A stretch of 64,000 nucleotides of DNA from positions 421,934 through 485,933 of the forward strand of contig CAJQUW010007774.1 of NCBI GenBank assembly GCA_907163375.1. The letters are read 5' to 3'. The stretch comes from Prostheceraeus crozeri (taxonomy: Eukaryota > Platyhelminthes > Polycladida > Euryleptidae). The notes under the pieces were generated by a model. It was not told the origin of the DNA. It saw nothing but the letters and a program-made list of their open reading frames with translations, and did no database searches. A program made the translations under genes and the position numbers. Positions 12,501 through 20,364 of this stretch are shown here, in pieces. Within the stretch, counting starts at the first letter, position 1. Each line of letters starts with the position of its first letter.

Positions 12501-14877
12501 ATGGAGACGAGGTGTGAAGGCGATTGTGGCACGCTAAGCTACATCCGGCCACCCTCGGACACGGGGAAATCGCCTGATTAAAACTGGATAACTAACTAAC
12601 TAATTAGGTATTTGTTTGACTGAACTTATAGATGGTTACGTCTAAACTTAAATCTAAATTCCTGTAGCTCTGAAGTTCTTATTGATTTTTCCTATCAGTT
12701 ATCATGTATCAAAAGATGAATTGAGCAGCGTAAACATTGGGAATTAAGCAAGATGAGTGAAGTGAAGATTGACAGTAAAGGTTAGTCGCAGCATATTGAA
12801 TATATAAAGCGAAAGACAGTTCTATAAAGTCAATAAAAGACGACAACACCCTTGATTTCTCAACCACACTCGCCTGACTCAGGGAACGAGCCGAAATCTG
12901 TGGTGGAGAAATCCGCACCTTCTTCACTTGGCCTAGTCGACATTACGGGAGAAATGTGAGTGAAGGCGGAAGTCATCTCCAAGTTATATAGACAGCTTAT
13001 TGTCCTATTATTATTGCCTGAATGCTGGCAGCATTCATTCTGCAGCGAAAACATATTGCTGTCATTCGACAACGTCAGACAGATGTAGATTGACAACACA
13101 GGTCTGTCACAATCTATTGAATATTTGAGAGATGAATATATTGAATGTCGCAATCACTAGAGATAAATTGCCTTGTCTGATTACTTCGGTCTAGAGATGG
13201 CTTTCCTCAATGCTGATGGTCACGATCAGAACCAGAGGAAGATCTCGGGGGGCAGGAAGACCAATTTTCCATTGAACGTAATGCAAATTCAGGCTGAATT
13301 CTGACGAACCAGAGAATTGACACTACATGAAACGTGCACAGTAAGTAAATTTAGATCGTGAAGAGTCGAACGATGTGAATAATATTTCCATTTGACGAAT
13401 TTATCACGCGGAGGAACATTGAGTCACGAAGTACTCAGTTTGTACGAGTTTACGAAATACAATGTAATTCTGCAATGCGCGTGCTTGGCCAGTTACACCC
13501 GTCAAAGAGAGACAAATTTCTATGTCAATTTCTATCACTTGCTACCATTGCATGCGATGACTGGGACGCTGGGTTTAACAATTTAATTGTTGTAATTCTG
13601 TTCAGATATTCAACAGGAATGAATTATGGAAAACACTGCAATTCCCTAGCAATTAATCCAAGCAAAGATGTAGCCAAGTGGAAGGATGCAGAGTTCTGGA
13701 CTTGCTGAGTTGGCAGCTCCGACCTTAGCATATGCAAGTGTCGGTGTAGAGAAATATCATTCTCAATCGATGTTTTATACCGTTGTGGGTTAGCAATCGG
13801 CACCCACTTTCAGAATTTTGGTGTAGCACATTTTATCCTATTTTTGATACAGTAGCCGAAAAACTTAATCAAAAGCTTAACACACAAAAAAATGAACCAG
13901 AAATCCTTCTTTACTGAAATGCAATCCGAGTTATTAATAAAAAGCAACCTAGTCAATTATAAAACCAATGTCTTTATTGGGTTGACGAACCCTGCCTGTA
14001 GAGTGCAAGCCGCATTGATGCGTATGCTACTGTTGAAAATCCAGACTGAAAGATTAAGGGAGAGGGAGAGGGAGAGGGAGAGGGAGGGGGGAGGGAGGGA
14101 GGGAGGGAGGGAGAGGGGGAGGGAGGGAGAGGGGGAGGGAGGGAGGGAGGGAGGGAGAGAGGGAGGGAGGGAGGGAGGGAGGGAGGGAGAGAGAGAGAGG
14201 GAGGGAGGGAGAGAGGGAGGGAGAGAGGGAGAGGGAGGGAGGGAGGGAGGGAGAGAGGGAGGGAGGGAGAGAGAGAGGGAGAGGGGTCCCACTTATTTGG
14301 ATAATTGTGGTTATGTTGAAAGTGATATACGTGTGGATTGACAAGGAGTCATCTTAGGAAGTTTCAGTTACTCATGTGCATGCTCGTATTTAGTAAACGA
14401 GTAGTATTATGCCTGAATACTAATAATAATAGTGGCGCTTACAGAAATAAACATTTAGGCACAGACCCATAAAATGAAGAAATTGCATCAGGAACAGAAT
14501 CTAAGGTAAGGTACAAAAAATATAATATATTCAAATGTACAGTTTCTATTGATAATACCAAAAAGCATTGAGTTTAATCAATCAAATACTATCACTGGAA
14601 AAGCATGCGCGAAATAGTTTTTGGTTGTATCTTCTTCAAAATTATTTAGCAGTCAGAAAATAAGTTGGTGGAATTCGCTCCCTTTGAAGTAGTTCTGTTG
14701 TTTCTAACTTATTATGCAGTAGACAGTGCTAGTCAAATTACTTCTCTCGCATTCACTAATGCATTTATTATTTTTGCAGATACAAGGAAGCGAAGGTGGG
14801 ACATGAGCCCAGGAAAGAAAACCACCCAGCAGAAGACACAGATACCCGCTGTTGGAAATATTCTGAAGAAGAAGTGA
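3234..14877 (+). CDS. SAP30BP: SAP30BP/HCNGP-family nuclear protein, 4 coding exons
   Basis: Exons 3234-3573, 7842-8380, 11282-11444 and 14780-14877 join in phase (all introns GT...AG) into a 379-residue protein. Residues 1-200 are low-complexity acidic segments; GLVTYDDEDD (exon 1) and SLVSYGYGEDD (exon 2) echo the N-terminus of human SAP30BP. The HCNGP domain runs from about 226 to 345: IRIPPAPTGRCS, FRNPSIYDKI, GTNYPP, FYDELAKAQ and a KERKERGKVDFVSG helix. The C-terminus has KRRWD and AVGNILKKK, matching KRKSKWD and VGTIVKKAKQ of the human protein. Known family role: SAP30-binding corepressor partner and an RBM17-associated splicing cofactor in the nucleus. The protein is longer than human (308 aa) because of the acidic region. 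All three introns (4.3, 2.9 and 3.3 kb) are full of transposons. The gene symbol is by homology. Confidence 0.9.
3643..4621 (+). mobile_element. Truncated Penelope-like element (PLE-1) with inverted terminal arms, in SAP30BP intron 1
   Basis: A GIY-YIG-coding fragment is bounded by imperfect inverted arms of about 115-120 bp (about 3643-3755 and 4471-4592; the right arm has a roughly 10-bp insertion). After the right arm come about 29 extra bases. The whole is flanked by a 14-bp direct repeat, AAACAGAATATTAT, at 3629-3642 and 4622-4635, read as a target-site duplication. Penelope elements are known to carry pseudo-LTRs in direct or inverted orientation with a short extra tail next to one of them, and this copy fits that. 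The reverse transcriptase is missing (5' truncated). Confidence 0.85.
3886..4224 (+). pseudogene. Penelope-like GIY-YIG endonuclease fragment
   Basis: The frame reads SVSEWIRDVLKQVGVNV, then an in-frame TGA, then MKPINTVRNFLVKKR. This joins the end of the PLE linker to the GIY-YIG domain: VVYRLPC, then SYIGESGRSLPERKNEH with the YIG-type motif and the downstream Arg and Glu-His, then VARHVIESDH. The premature stop before the domain and the missing reverse transcriptase make it a relic. In full PLE proteins this domain is the endonuclease that opens the target for reverse transcription. Confidence 0.75.
4636..6210. other. Intron 1 sequence without recognisable features
   Basis: AT-rich intron DNA between PLE-1 and the next repeat. 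I saw no ORF with recognisable protein similarity, no RNA gene and no clear repeat. Confidence 0.5.
6211..7249. mobile_element. Possible hAT-like non-autonomous element in intron 1
   Basis: The ends read TAGGGTTG and CAACCCTA. The sub-terminal sequence at both ends has AT-rich inverted similarity (TTTTAAATATG-type). The flanking octamers ATTATAGT and ATTATGAG match imperfectly, as an aged 8-bp target duplication would. TAGGG/CAGGG ends and 8-bp duplications are typical of hAT elements. No transposase is recognisable inside. Confidence 0.4.
6663..6830 (+). other. Small unrecognised ORF (55 aa) inside the intron 1 repeat
   Basis: ATG to TAA encodes a lysine-rich, helical-looking peptide beginning MVIEDAKRRLKNILQKK. 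I do not recognise it. It may be a remnant of the protein of the surrounding element, or chance. There is no nearby promoter or splice evidence. Confidence 0.2.
7250..7841. other. Intron 1 remainder, no features seen
   Basis: Nothing recognised beyond the polypyrimidine tract and acceptor of exon 2 at its end. Confidence 0.5.
7842..8380 (+). CDS. SAP30BP: SAP30BP-type gene, coding exon 2
   Basis: The acceptor is TTCTGCTTCCAG at 7841. One base from exon 1 completes the first codon and the exon ends on a codon boundary before GTGAGT. It carries a long Asp/Asn/Gly run, Ser-Pro sites (GGQSPRRQSPR, likely phosphorylated) and the first half of the HCNGP domain. Confidence 0.88.
8505..8600 (+). repeat. 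tRNA-derived SINE-like sequence in intron 2
   Basis: A box A-like TAGCTCAGGTGG at 8515-8526 and a box B-like GGTTTCGAGTCC at 8572-8583 are spaced about as in a tRNA with a longer middle part. This is the layout of the RNA polymerase III promoter in tRNA-derived SINEs. A folded functional tRNA is not convincing because the acceptor arms do not pair. The 3' limit is uncertain. Confidence 0.5.
8769..9482. mobile_element. hAT-type non-autonomous transposon (714 bp) with 8-bp target duplication
   Basis: The element starts CAGGGGTGTGGAAGCG and ends with the inverted counterpart (the minus strand reads CAGGGCTACGGAAGCG). It is flanked by a perfect 8-bp direct repeat, CTACTAAC, at 8761-8768 and 9483-9490. 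Sub-terminal GGAAGCG repeats cluster at both ends, as expected for transposase binding sites. The interior has no transposase. CAGGG ends with an 8-bp duplication are diagnostic of the hAT superfamily. Confidence 0.88.
9539..10955 (-). mobile_element. Complete mariner transposon (1417 bp) in SAP30BP intron 2
   Basis: Inverted termini of about 28 bp begin CGAGGGGCGTACCAAAAG at the left; the right end reads CGAGGGGCATACCAAAAG on the minus strand. A TA dinucleotide flanks each side (9537-9538 and 10956-10957), the standard mariner target duplication. One intact transposase gene fills the element. The two termini are nearly identical, which suggests a fairly recent insertion. Confidence 0.95.
9716..10765 (-). 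CDS. Mariner transposase (349 aa, intact)
   Basis: The cut-and-paste transposase of the surrounding mariner. The N-terminal paired-like helix-turn-helix region (about 1-110) includes WFSRFSEGRKSLEDDER and a VRPS hinge resembling the WVPHxL/GRPS region of the family. The catalytic triad is visible: Asp in ITADET (about 160), Asp in LQDNAWVHTA (about 253) and Asp in SPDLAPSDFHLF (about 287). Between the second and third Asp I count 33 residues, one fewer than the canonical DD34D. The usual Trp after the first DE is replaced (ADETPLPHF). Full length for the family (about 345 aa) with no stops or frameshifts. It lies antisense to the host gene. Activity is possible but unproven given these substitutions. 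Confidence 0.95.
   Translation of the reverse strand: MTDFTNRDWRVILLFLFKEGEAPTRSAERLKTAFGDDAAARATISKWFSRFSEGRKSLEDDERCVRPSIEANDENEELVWRVIQSDRRLTFDELEEKSGLSRGTLQRIVHDRLELSKVSARWVPRLLSAEQKNVRVTNSSVCLGLLDDYGEQFWRRFITADETPLPHFMPETKRQCMQWIKRGEQPPVHAKTAPSAGKFQVTVFWDCEGVIHVDYCPPGHTINAEYYSSLLQIVHKLLPEKRPGKRRPLFLQDNAWVHTAKTTMTIKQLKWQLLPHPPYSPDLAPSDFHLFGPMKEPLRGVRFNGEREIKRALKASVARFPPEWFEGGVKKLEKRWKKCIEIEGDYVEK
11282..11444 (+). CDS. SAP30BP: SAP30BP-type gene, coding exon 3
   Basis: The acceptor is TTGCTTTGTAG at 11281 and the donor is ACAG|GTGAAG. It encodes ESYNPYVFGKESFYDELAKA and the following charged helix. It aligns residue for residue with the human segment between TNYP and LAKAQ, so no coding exon is missing between 8380 and 11282. 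Confidence 0.88.
12160..12604 (+). pseudogene. LINE 3'-terminal relic in SAP30BP intron 3
   Basis: The translated plus strand resembles the C-terminal tail of RTE/CR1-type reverse transcriptases: MLRTMCGNKIMDKRNTEDL, VRWCGHVLRDEG, then KRKQGRTKKMWKTQVEEE and a stop at about 12498. The 3' end finishes in a short TAAC microsatellite (GATAACTAACTAACTAA), typical of LINE 3' ends. Everything upstream of the last roughly 110 codons is missing, consistent with 5' truncation on insertion. It is a different family from the LINE at the left edge. Confidence 0.75.
12699..12825 (+). repeat. Dispersed repeat, copy 1
   Basis: Shares interrupted but extended similarity with 17786-17915: ATCATG.AT.AAAAGA.GAA, then ATTGGGAAT.AAG.AAGATG, then the AGATTG.CA motif and TGAATAT. 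Family not recognised. Confidence 0.45.
13084..13146 (+). repeat. Dispersed repeat, partial copy 2
   Basis: Matches the second half of the 17786-17915 repeat (AGATTGACAACACAGGTC, GTCACAAT, TTGAATATTTGAGAGATG). Found 260 bp downstream of copy 1. Confidence 0.35.
14056..14286 (+). repeat. 231-nt pure polypurine tract (GGGA/GAGA)n in intron 3
   Basis: Every base on the plus strand is A or G, made mostly of GGGA and GA repeats. It lies in the transcribed orientation of SAP30BP intron 3. Purine tracts of this length with mirror symmetry can form triplex (H-)DNA and, with many GGG runs, G-quadruplexes in RNA. The open frames across it are repeat artefacts. Confidence 0.95.
14780..14877 (+). CDS. 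SAP30BP: SAP30BP-type gene, terminal coding exon 4
   Basis: The acceptor is TATTTTTGCAG at 14779. Two bases complete the Asp codon split across intron 3, then TRKRRWD ... AVGNILKKK and TGA at 14875-14877. The conserved KR..WD and the VG.I.KK tail identify it. Confidence 0.88.
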
Positions 14878-15252
14878 ATCTGCGCTTGTGGAGTCCTCCG
14901 ACTCAGGCAAGGAGTTGTCATTTTGGAAGCTCAGCAGCAAATTGGACCTGATGTGCATTATGACTCACTGTGGCTCATCGAAATGTGCGTCAGAGAAGAC
15001 AGACTTTGATTCAGTCGGCGATTATTCTGGTGCAGCTAAAATTTCGTGTAGCTTTCATGCAGAAGATATTATTGTTGTAGAGATTGAAATGATTAACTGC
15101 GCTGTGAGATTGCCACAAAGCCATAAATGTACCAGAATAATCGCAGGAAATGTAAAAGGTTTTTTGATCAGTCATGTGACCAGCATGCACTGGGTAAATG
15201 TGCGTCACCGATTCTTGTGAAAAACGTTTTGTAAATTATATAGCTTTTTGTA

Positions 15253-15258
15253 AATAAA
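15253..15258 (+). terminator. Poly(A) signal of the SAP30BP-type gene
   Basis: AATAAA lies 376 nt after the TGA stop of exon 4 and is the first canonical signal downstream. It is followed by a T/G-rich stretch. 14878-15258 is therefore read as 3' UTR. Confidence 0.55.
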
Positions 15259-17785
15259 TGTGGATTTTCACGCTTGTAGTCATGTATTGAGGTCTCGCCA
15301 TGCTGATGACCGGGATTTGAAAACTTCGCGGTATTCCGTTCATTTAATGATGAAACTGATCATTTTTGTGTTTCCTATAAAATGAAGCAAAAATATTTTG
15401 AAAAATTAGAAAAATTTTAGAAATGAATTTTGATTGTCAGATTATTTTCAAAAATTTTTTGTTGACCTATGGCAATACCATTTTATGACATGGCACGACT
15501 ATTTAAGAATAACCGAGTATGCTAAAAAAACAGAAGAATCCTAAACAATTGTAATTTCAGAAAATTTATGCTTCAAGAGTCACGGCCATTTTTGTTTATC
15601 GATCAATTCCTGAGCCAACTATTCGACATTATTTAGGTATCCCTCATCCCTTTGTATCTTCCAATAAGTTGCAATCTGAAGATATCATTTTATTTAAATA
15701 GTGTTCCGTGAGCGCAGGAAAAACTAAAGATTAGAAATCGCGCAACATGTCCCATTTTGATTTGGTTCCCCGATAAGCGTGTCTTCCATATTGTCCATCG
15801 AAGTCTCCAAGTTCATCCATTGCTTTCAGTGCTAGTCTTGTACGGTTAATGTATTATTGAGATCGATGGTTGCTCCTCGTATTATGTGATATTTTGATAT
15901 GAAGTTACTTTGCTAGCGTCCAGGTTTGGGGATAATGAACTTATGTCGATAAATTAATTCAGCTATAATCACGAAAATCTTCATCTCAACCACTTATTGC
16001 CTAAGGATAGTTTTCAGCAGCATTCAACAAATTTGCAGCAGAACGCTGGCTTTAGTTTTAATGCTTTCATCCACGCCGTGATGCCTTGTGCCACGTTTTA
16101 CTAATTTTCGAAACATTCGAAACTTGCAAACTGAGCCAATCGTATAATCTTCATTTTAATGGTGTAGCCGCACTGGCAAGATTATTCACTAGGAGAGGCC
16201 ACATTAATTTCATTCGAATAGCAGATTTTTGTCAGAATTGAAAACTAAGGAGAAATTCCCATTATTGATTTTTCATTGACACACAACTCTGTTTGAACTG
16301 TCGACGTACAGAAAGTCGCCTTGAAGCCGTGTAACACTGTAATGGGTCAAAAGCTATTCTGTGACACTGTAAAAAGCTATTCTGAAACCAATTCTCAAAA
16401 ATTCTAAAACTTATGACGCGTCGCTGAAAGATGGTTTACATGTAGGCTTGCGATTCATTTTCCATCTAATTTATTGAGCTGTTCAAAACCACTGCTTGAC
16501 TAAGATTAGAAAAGGAAATTCCTCCTTCTGGCTGAAGATTTTGATGCTGACTGTAAGCTGACTGCTCCGATTGCGTGAAAAGATTCGCTGGTGTTGAGTT
16601 GTTGATGATTTTTAGAGCTAAATGTGTCAATGGTTGGAAATAGGGATATTATCGACAATGAAATTGTTTTTGGGCTCTCACGGCTGTATTAGATTTGATT
16701 TGAACTGTGATATCCAAAATAATCTTATGATCGAATTTAGTTCATTGATTTAATTTGTGATTCAGGGTGAAAACTAAGGTGCGTAAGCTATGCTAACGTT
16801 CGCACAATATTGATACGTTGTTGGATAATATCGACAGTCCCAAAAAGAAGCGTCAAAATTTGACAGGTATTGTACATTTATAATTTTATATACTCGCATT
16901 ATATAAAACCAAAGTTAATATTTCTGTTGCCTCCTGGATTGTCTTATTAAACGGCGACATTTTGCAGCTGAAAACAGTCAACGAATTCATCATAATGCTT
17001 GGCACCTTCTAACACTTCTTTGGGGGATTGTCGATGCCACCTGCAATGTGTCGATATCATACGAATATCATTATAGGCTACACATGTTACTTTTCACCTA
17101 GAATCGCACATGTTAAACGGATGGATAAATAGATTCAAATAAGAAGAAATTATTTGGATGTAATAAATCAAATAATTCATTTTAATGCTGCGAAAAGCAA
17201 CCGTGAGAGCCTTTAAACTGTTTTTATCTGTCGATTTTATCCGACATTTTCCTCTTACGGTCTATAGACCTAATCATTCGTATGAGGACTTATTCAAATC
17301 TTCTGATGGTAGTATTGCATGAGACAGTATACAACAATAACAAAATACAAGGCACTTAGTCAGTGTTCTGTAGAAAAAATGCTGCTGGGTAGATATCGAC
17401 AGTGGTGTCGATATTACCCAACAGTTATTTATCGGCTCCATATAGCTCAAAACAACTACAGGATTCGACGGTGTCATTAGTATTCGGTGAAGCTTCATCC
17501 CTATAAGTTATATTGGAATAATCGCTGAACTTTCGATATTACCCGATTTTACCTACACACAACATGTAAATGTTAATCAAACGGGCACAACAGCACACTG
17601 TTAATGGCTCGATGTGACGTTGACGAACCAACTAAATTTAACACTTTCCAATTTTGTGTGTTGTTTATAACGCAAATATATGATTAAGTGGCATTCGAAT
17701 TTTCTAAATTGATTGAGATGGTCAGTATCCTGTGTTGCATGCATGCACATGTTATATTACTGATTTAGAGTGCAGTCTTCTGAAC
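15259..17785. other. Intergenic region between SAP30BP-type and first LACT gene
   Basis: AT-rich, no recognisable coding exon or RNA gene. The only structure noted is the hairpin at 17382-17424. The LACT-A promoter must lie here or just downstream, but I could not pin down a core element. Confidence 0.5.
17382..17424. other. Near-perfect 18-bp hairpin
   Basis: The arms CTGCTGGGTAGATATCGACA and TGTCGATATTACCCAACAG pair with one bulge and one mismatch around a 4-nt loop (GTGG). No attached gene is evident. It could be a small RNA precursor, a tiny palindromic element or chance. Confidence 0.5.
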
Positions 17786-17915
17786 TATCATGCATGAAAA
17801 GAGGAACTGATTCACAAAGTGAAAATTGGGAATAAGTAAGATGTAAAAAGATTGTCAACAAAGGTCAAAGGGCTGTCGCAATACATGTATGCTGAATATC
17901 TAAAGAGAATGACAA
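17786..17915 (+). repeat. Dispersed repeat, copy 3
   Basis: The third and longest copy of the element at 12699-12825 and 13084-13146, ending about 200 bp before the LACT-A acceptor. Family unknown. Confidence 0.45.
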
Positions 17916-18111
17916 AGGACCTCATTTCGAGGCGATAGTGCCGCTTTTCTACTCATTGAACTCAATTTCTGTCCACGTAAAGCTTTCCACGAGATCTAGT
18001 CTTGCGTGCTTGCAAGCCTGTGAGCCATGCATACTCGTATCTTTTTTATGCAAATTTCAAATGTTGACAATTTTATGGAAAACTTTTAGTGTCAAGTACC
18101 GTAATCATGAA

Positions 18112-18124
18112 TTTTGTTTTTCAG
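18112..18124 (+). promoter_or_regulatory. Splice acceptor 3 nt before the LACT-A ATG (candidate trans-splice site)
   Basis: TTTTGTTTTTCAG ends at 18124, followed by GGT and the ATG at 18128. The tract favours this ATG over any upstream in-frame start, because upstream sequence would be removed as outron or intron. Confidence 0.6.
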
Positions 18125-18127
18125 GGT

Positions 18128-19456
18128 ATGGGTGCCAGATTGCGTGTATTTATATCAATTGCTGTCGTAGTAATTGGATTCTTCATCTATAAAGCGATGG
18201 AAATTCCGGATGGAAAAATTGAAGGTTGGGTCGCTGAGGGATTTGAAGATCTCCGTGCAGCGTATCGTGAAATTTTCACCATGAAATTGGAGAAAGGAAG
18301 CAGTTTCGCTGCGTATTATCGCGGTAAACTAGTCGCTCATCTTTGGGCTGGTTGTAAAGATTTCTTTTGTACTGACATGTGGCAAGAAAATACAACTTCA
18401 TTGATGCATTCGACCACCAAATTTCTCGGGGCCTTGTGTTTAGCTGTAATGGCTGACCGTGGACATCTTAATTATTCTGCTCGCGTTTCGAAATATTGGC
18501 CAGAATTTGCGAATAATGGCAAAATGGAAATAACAGTGGACGACCTTCTTGCACATCGTGCAGGTCTGGTTGGTGTTTATCCTCCTTTCACCATTGACGA
18601 ACTTGTAAAGGATGATTTAATTATTGGAGAGCGATTGGCTGCTCAAAAGCCGGCTTGGAATCCTGGAACTGAAGCGCATTATCACGGTTTGACCATTGGG
18701 ATGTACATGAATGAACTCTTCAAACGTGTTGACCCCGAAAAACGATCTTGCGTTGATTTTCTCGAGAATGAAATATTTCTACCTCTCGGTCTTGATATCA
18801 AAATTGGCTTGCGTGACTCAAGTCAGATATCACGTTACGCTCATGCACATGTCTTTTCGCATCTGCGCTTAATTGCGCGACCCATTTTCAAAAATGATAC
18901 CTCGCCTCAAAAAGTGTTTCTCAAATTTTTTGTCTTTCCAAATGAAACTTACAGGAAGATCCTTTCTCCCATCGCTAATACTTTATTTGGCCATGACTTC
19001 TTTCGTTCATCGTATTTATCGATTCCTTTGCTATCTACTACTGGAGTTGCAACGACTAATAGTCTAGCTCGCTTAATGGGAATGGTTGCATTAGGGGGTC
19101 GAGACTCCTCGTCTTCCTATAACTTCCCACACGAATTGATTAAATCTCCGTATGTTATGGAAAAGCTGCTAGAACCGATTTCTGATATCAATTGGATGAC
19201 ATCTCTTAATGAGGCATATTTCAGTAGAGGTCTAACTATCATCAAAAGCCCTGTTGGTAGTAAAATGATTGGATCACCAGGTTTAGGAGGCCAAATGGGC
19301 TTCGCTGATCCTGTGAAAAGACTTGGTTGGGTGTATCTTACGAACCACATGTCTCCATATAACACCGGTGATGACCCAAGACATTTGCATCTCCAGCAAG
19401 CTTTGTATAAAATCATTGAACGCTTAGAATTGTTAGAATTAGCTAAAAGGGCTTAG
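18128..19456 (+). CDS. Membrane-anchored serine beta-lactamase-like protein, LACT family (LACT-A), active-site residues present
   Basis: A single-exon gene for a 442-aa protein. Residues 8-21 form a hydrophobic segment (VFISIAVVVIGFFI), giving a type II membrane anchor. The rest is a class C beta-lactamase/esterase fold. Ser95-Thr-Thr-Lys98 is the SxxK motif; HRAGL at 143-147 is conserved; Tyr185 in PGTEAHYHGLT is the YxN-type tyrosine; GLGGQMGFADP at 385-394 takes the place of KTG. Metazoan LACT proteins (such as the nematode lact genes) have this layout; their substrates are mostly unknown, so hydrolase activity is inferred. The start is the ATG just after the acceptor. A paralogue with altered active site lies 16 kb downstream on the same strand (35753-37096), suggesting tandem duplication. 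This is not an antibiotic-resistance gene. Confidence 0.9.
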   Translation: MGARLRVFISIAVVVIGFFIYKAMEIPDGKIEGWVAEGFEDLRAAYREIFTMKLEKGSSFAAYYRGKLVAHLWAGCKDFFCTDMWQENTTSLMHSTTKFLGALCLAVMADRGHLNYSARVSKYWPEFANNGKMEITVDDLLAHRAGLVGVYPPFTIDELVKDDLIIGERLAAQKPAWNPGTEAHYHGLTIGMYMNELFKRVDPEKRSCVDFLENEIFLPLGLDIKIGLRDSSQISRYAHAHVFSHLRLIARPIFKNDTSPQKVFLKFFVFPNETYRKILSPIANTLFGHDFFRSSYLSIPLLSTTGVATTNSLARLMGMVALGGRDSSSSYNFPHELIKSPYVMEKLLEPISDINWMTSLNEAYFSRGLTIIKSPVGSKMIGSPGLGGQMGFADPVKRLGWVYLTNHMSPYNTGDDPRHLHLQQALYKIIERLELLELAKRA

Positions 19457-19759
19457 AGTAGAAGGTTAAGTCAATTAGCGCTGCTTTCGTGTAATATAGT
19501 AAGAAAAAATGCCGGTGTCTTGAAGAAGCGTATACCGATATTAATGGAAATGAGGTTTAATTGATTTTGTGATGTTGAAATAATCCTTTTTCATGCTCGT
19601 TATTTAATAAGCATTTAAATTTGCGCAATCGACCATTCAATGTCCTACGGTTAGTAATAAGTCTTAAAGCGATGACTTGGAGTGGTCTGAACTGGACTTT
19701 TGATCTGAGACTGTTAAATTAAATATTAAGGTTGTTGATCCATATCTATAAGGCATCTA

Positions 19760-19765
19760 AATAAA
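19760..19765 (+). terminator. Candidate poly(A) signal of LACT-A
   Basis: AATAAA about 300 nt after the stop codon, the first canonical signal downstream. Isolated hexamers are common in AT-rich DNA. Confidence 0.35.
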
Positions 19766-20198
19766 TCTAGTCGCACGTCTAGGATGCTTTTCAACTACTC
19801 AGATAAATTGAAAATTACATTTTCTGAGCGTTATTCCTGAGATTCTATTTGTGTTTTTTTGTAGTTTTGCCCGGTGATCTTGTGGTTTGTTTTATTAGGT
19901 AAATTTTCGTTCAGTCTTGTGCCATTCTTTTTAAGGATTAGATTCACATTGTGCTTCGATTCACAAGTTGTAGTCAATGACTACAACAATCAATGCAGTT
20001 ATTCAGTCTCTGAAGCCGTCTATAGTTTTCGATTGTTTAACTTTTTCGTCTTTTTCTGATTTTCTTTATGGAATATGACACCATTTTCTTGCAATCATGA
20101 ATGTAATTTGAGCAGCTGAAGGCAATCAAAATATTGTGTTGATTACTTCCGAATTAATGAGTTATTTTCATTCTCATTGATTGGTAGATTCTGTGCAG

Positions 20199-20364
20199 CT
20201 TTTCAGAGACTCAGGAAGCAGATATACATCCGGCAGCTCTTTCGACTAATATTTCTGGCAATTTATCAAGCTTCATGTCAAATATTGACTGTCATGCTTT
20301 ACAAGAACTCATGACTAAGGTTAGTGACTTAGCGCAACGGCAACACAATTCAAAGTATCATTAA
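20199..20364 (+). CDS. Possible terminal coding exon of an unidentified gene
   Basis: After TTCTGTGCAG (ending at 20198) a frame reads FSETQEADIHPAALSTNISG, continues through SSFMSNIDCHALQELMTK and ends SDLAQRQHNSKYH with TAA at 20362-20364. The codon use and amphipathic C-terminal helix look coding. An alternative acceptor ends at 20206. A GTTAGT donor-like site at 20320 could instead make it an internal exon. No upstream exons were found in 19457-20198, so partners may lie further away or the whole may be chance. I do not recognise the protein. Confidence 0.3.

Noticed and set aside
13892-14344. Arg/Glu/Gly-rich and Pro/Ser/Leu-rich ORFs on both strands
   Set aside because: They are translations of the polypurine tract and have no other content.
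18089-18127. N-terminal extension of LACT-A by 13 codons (GTG start)
   Set aside because: It spans the splice acceptor TTTTTCAG and is not shared with the paralogue.
20298-20325. GTTAGT donor making 20199-20319 an internal exon
   Set aside because: The frame continues naturally past it to a stop with a sensible helical C-terminus, so the terminal-exon reading was preferred, though not excluded.
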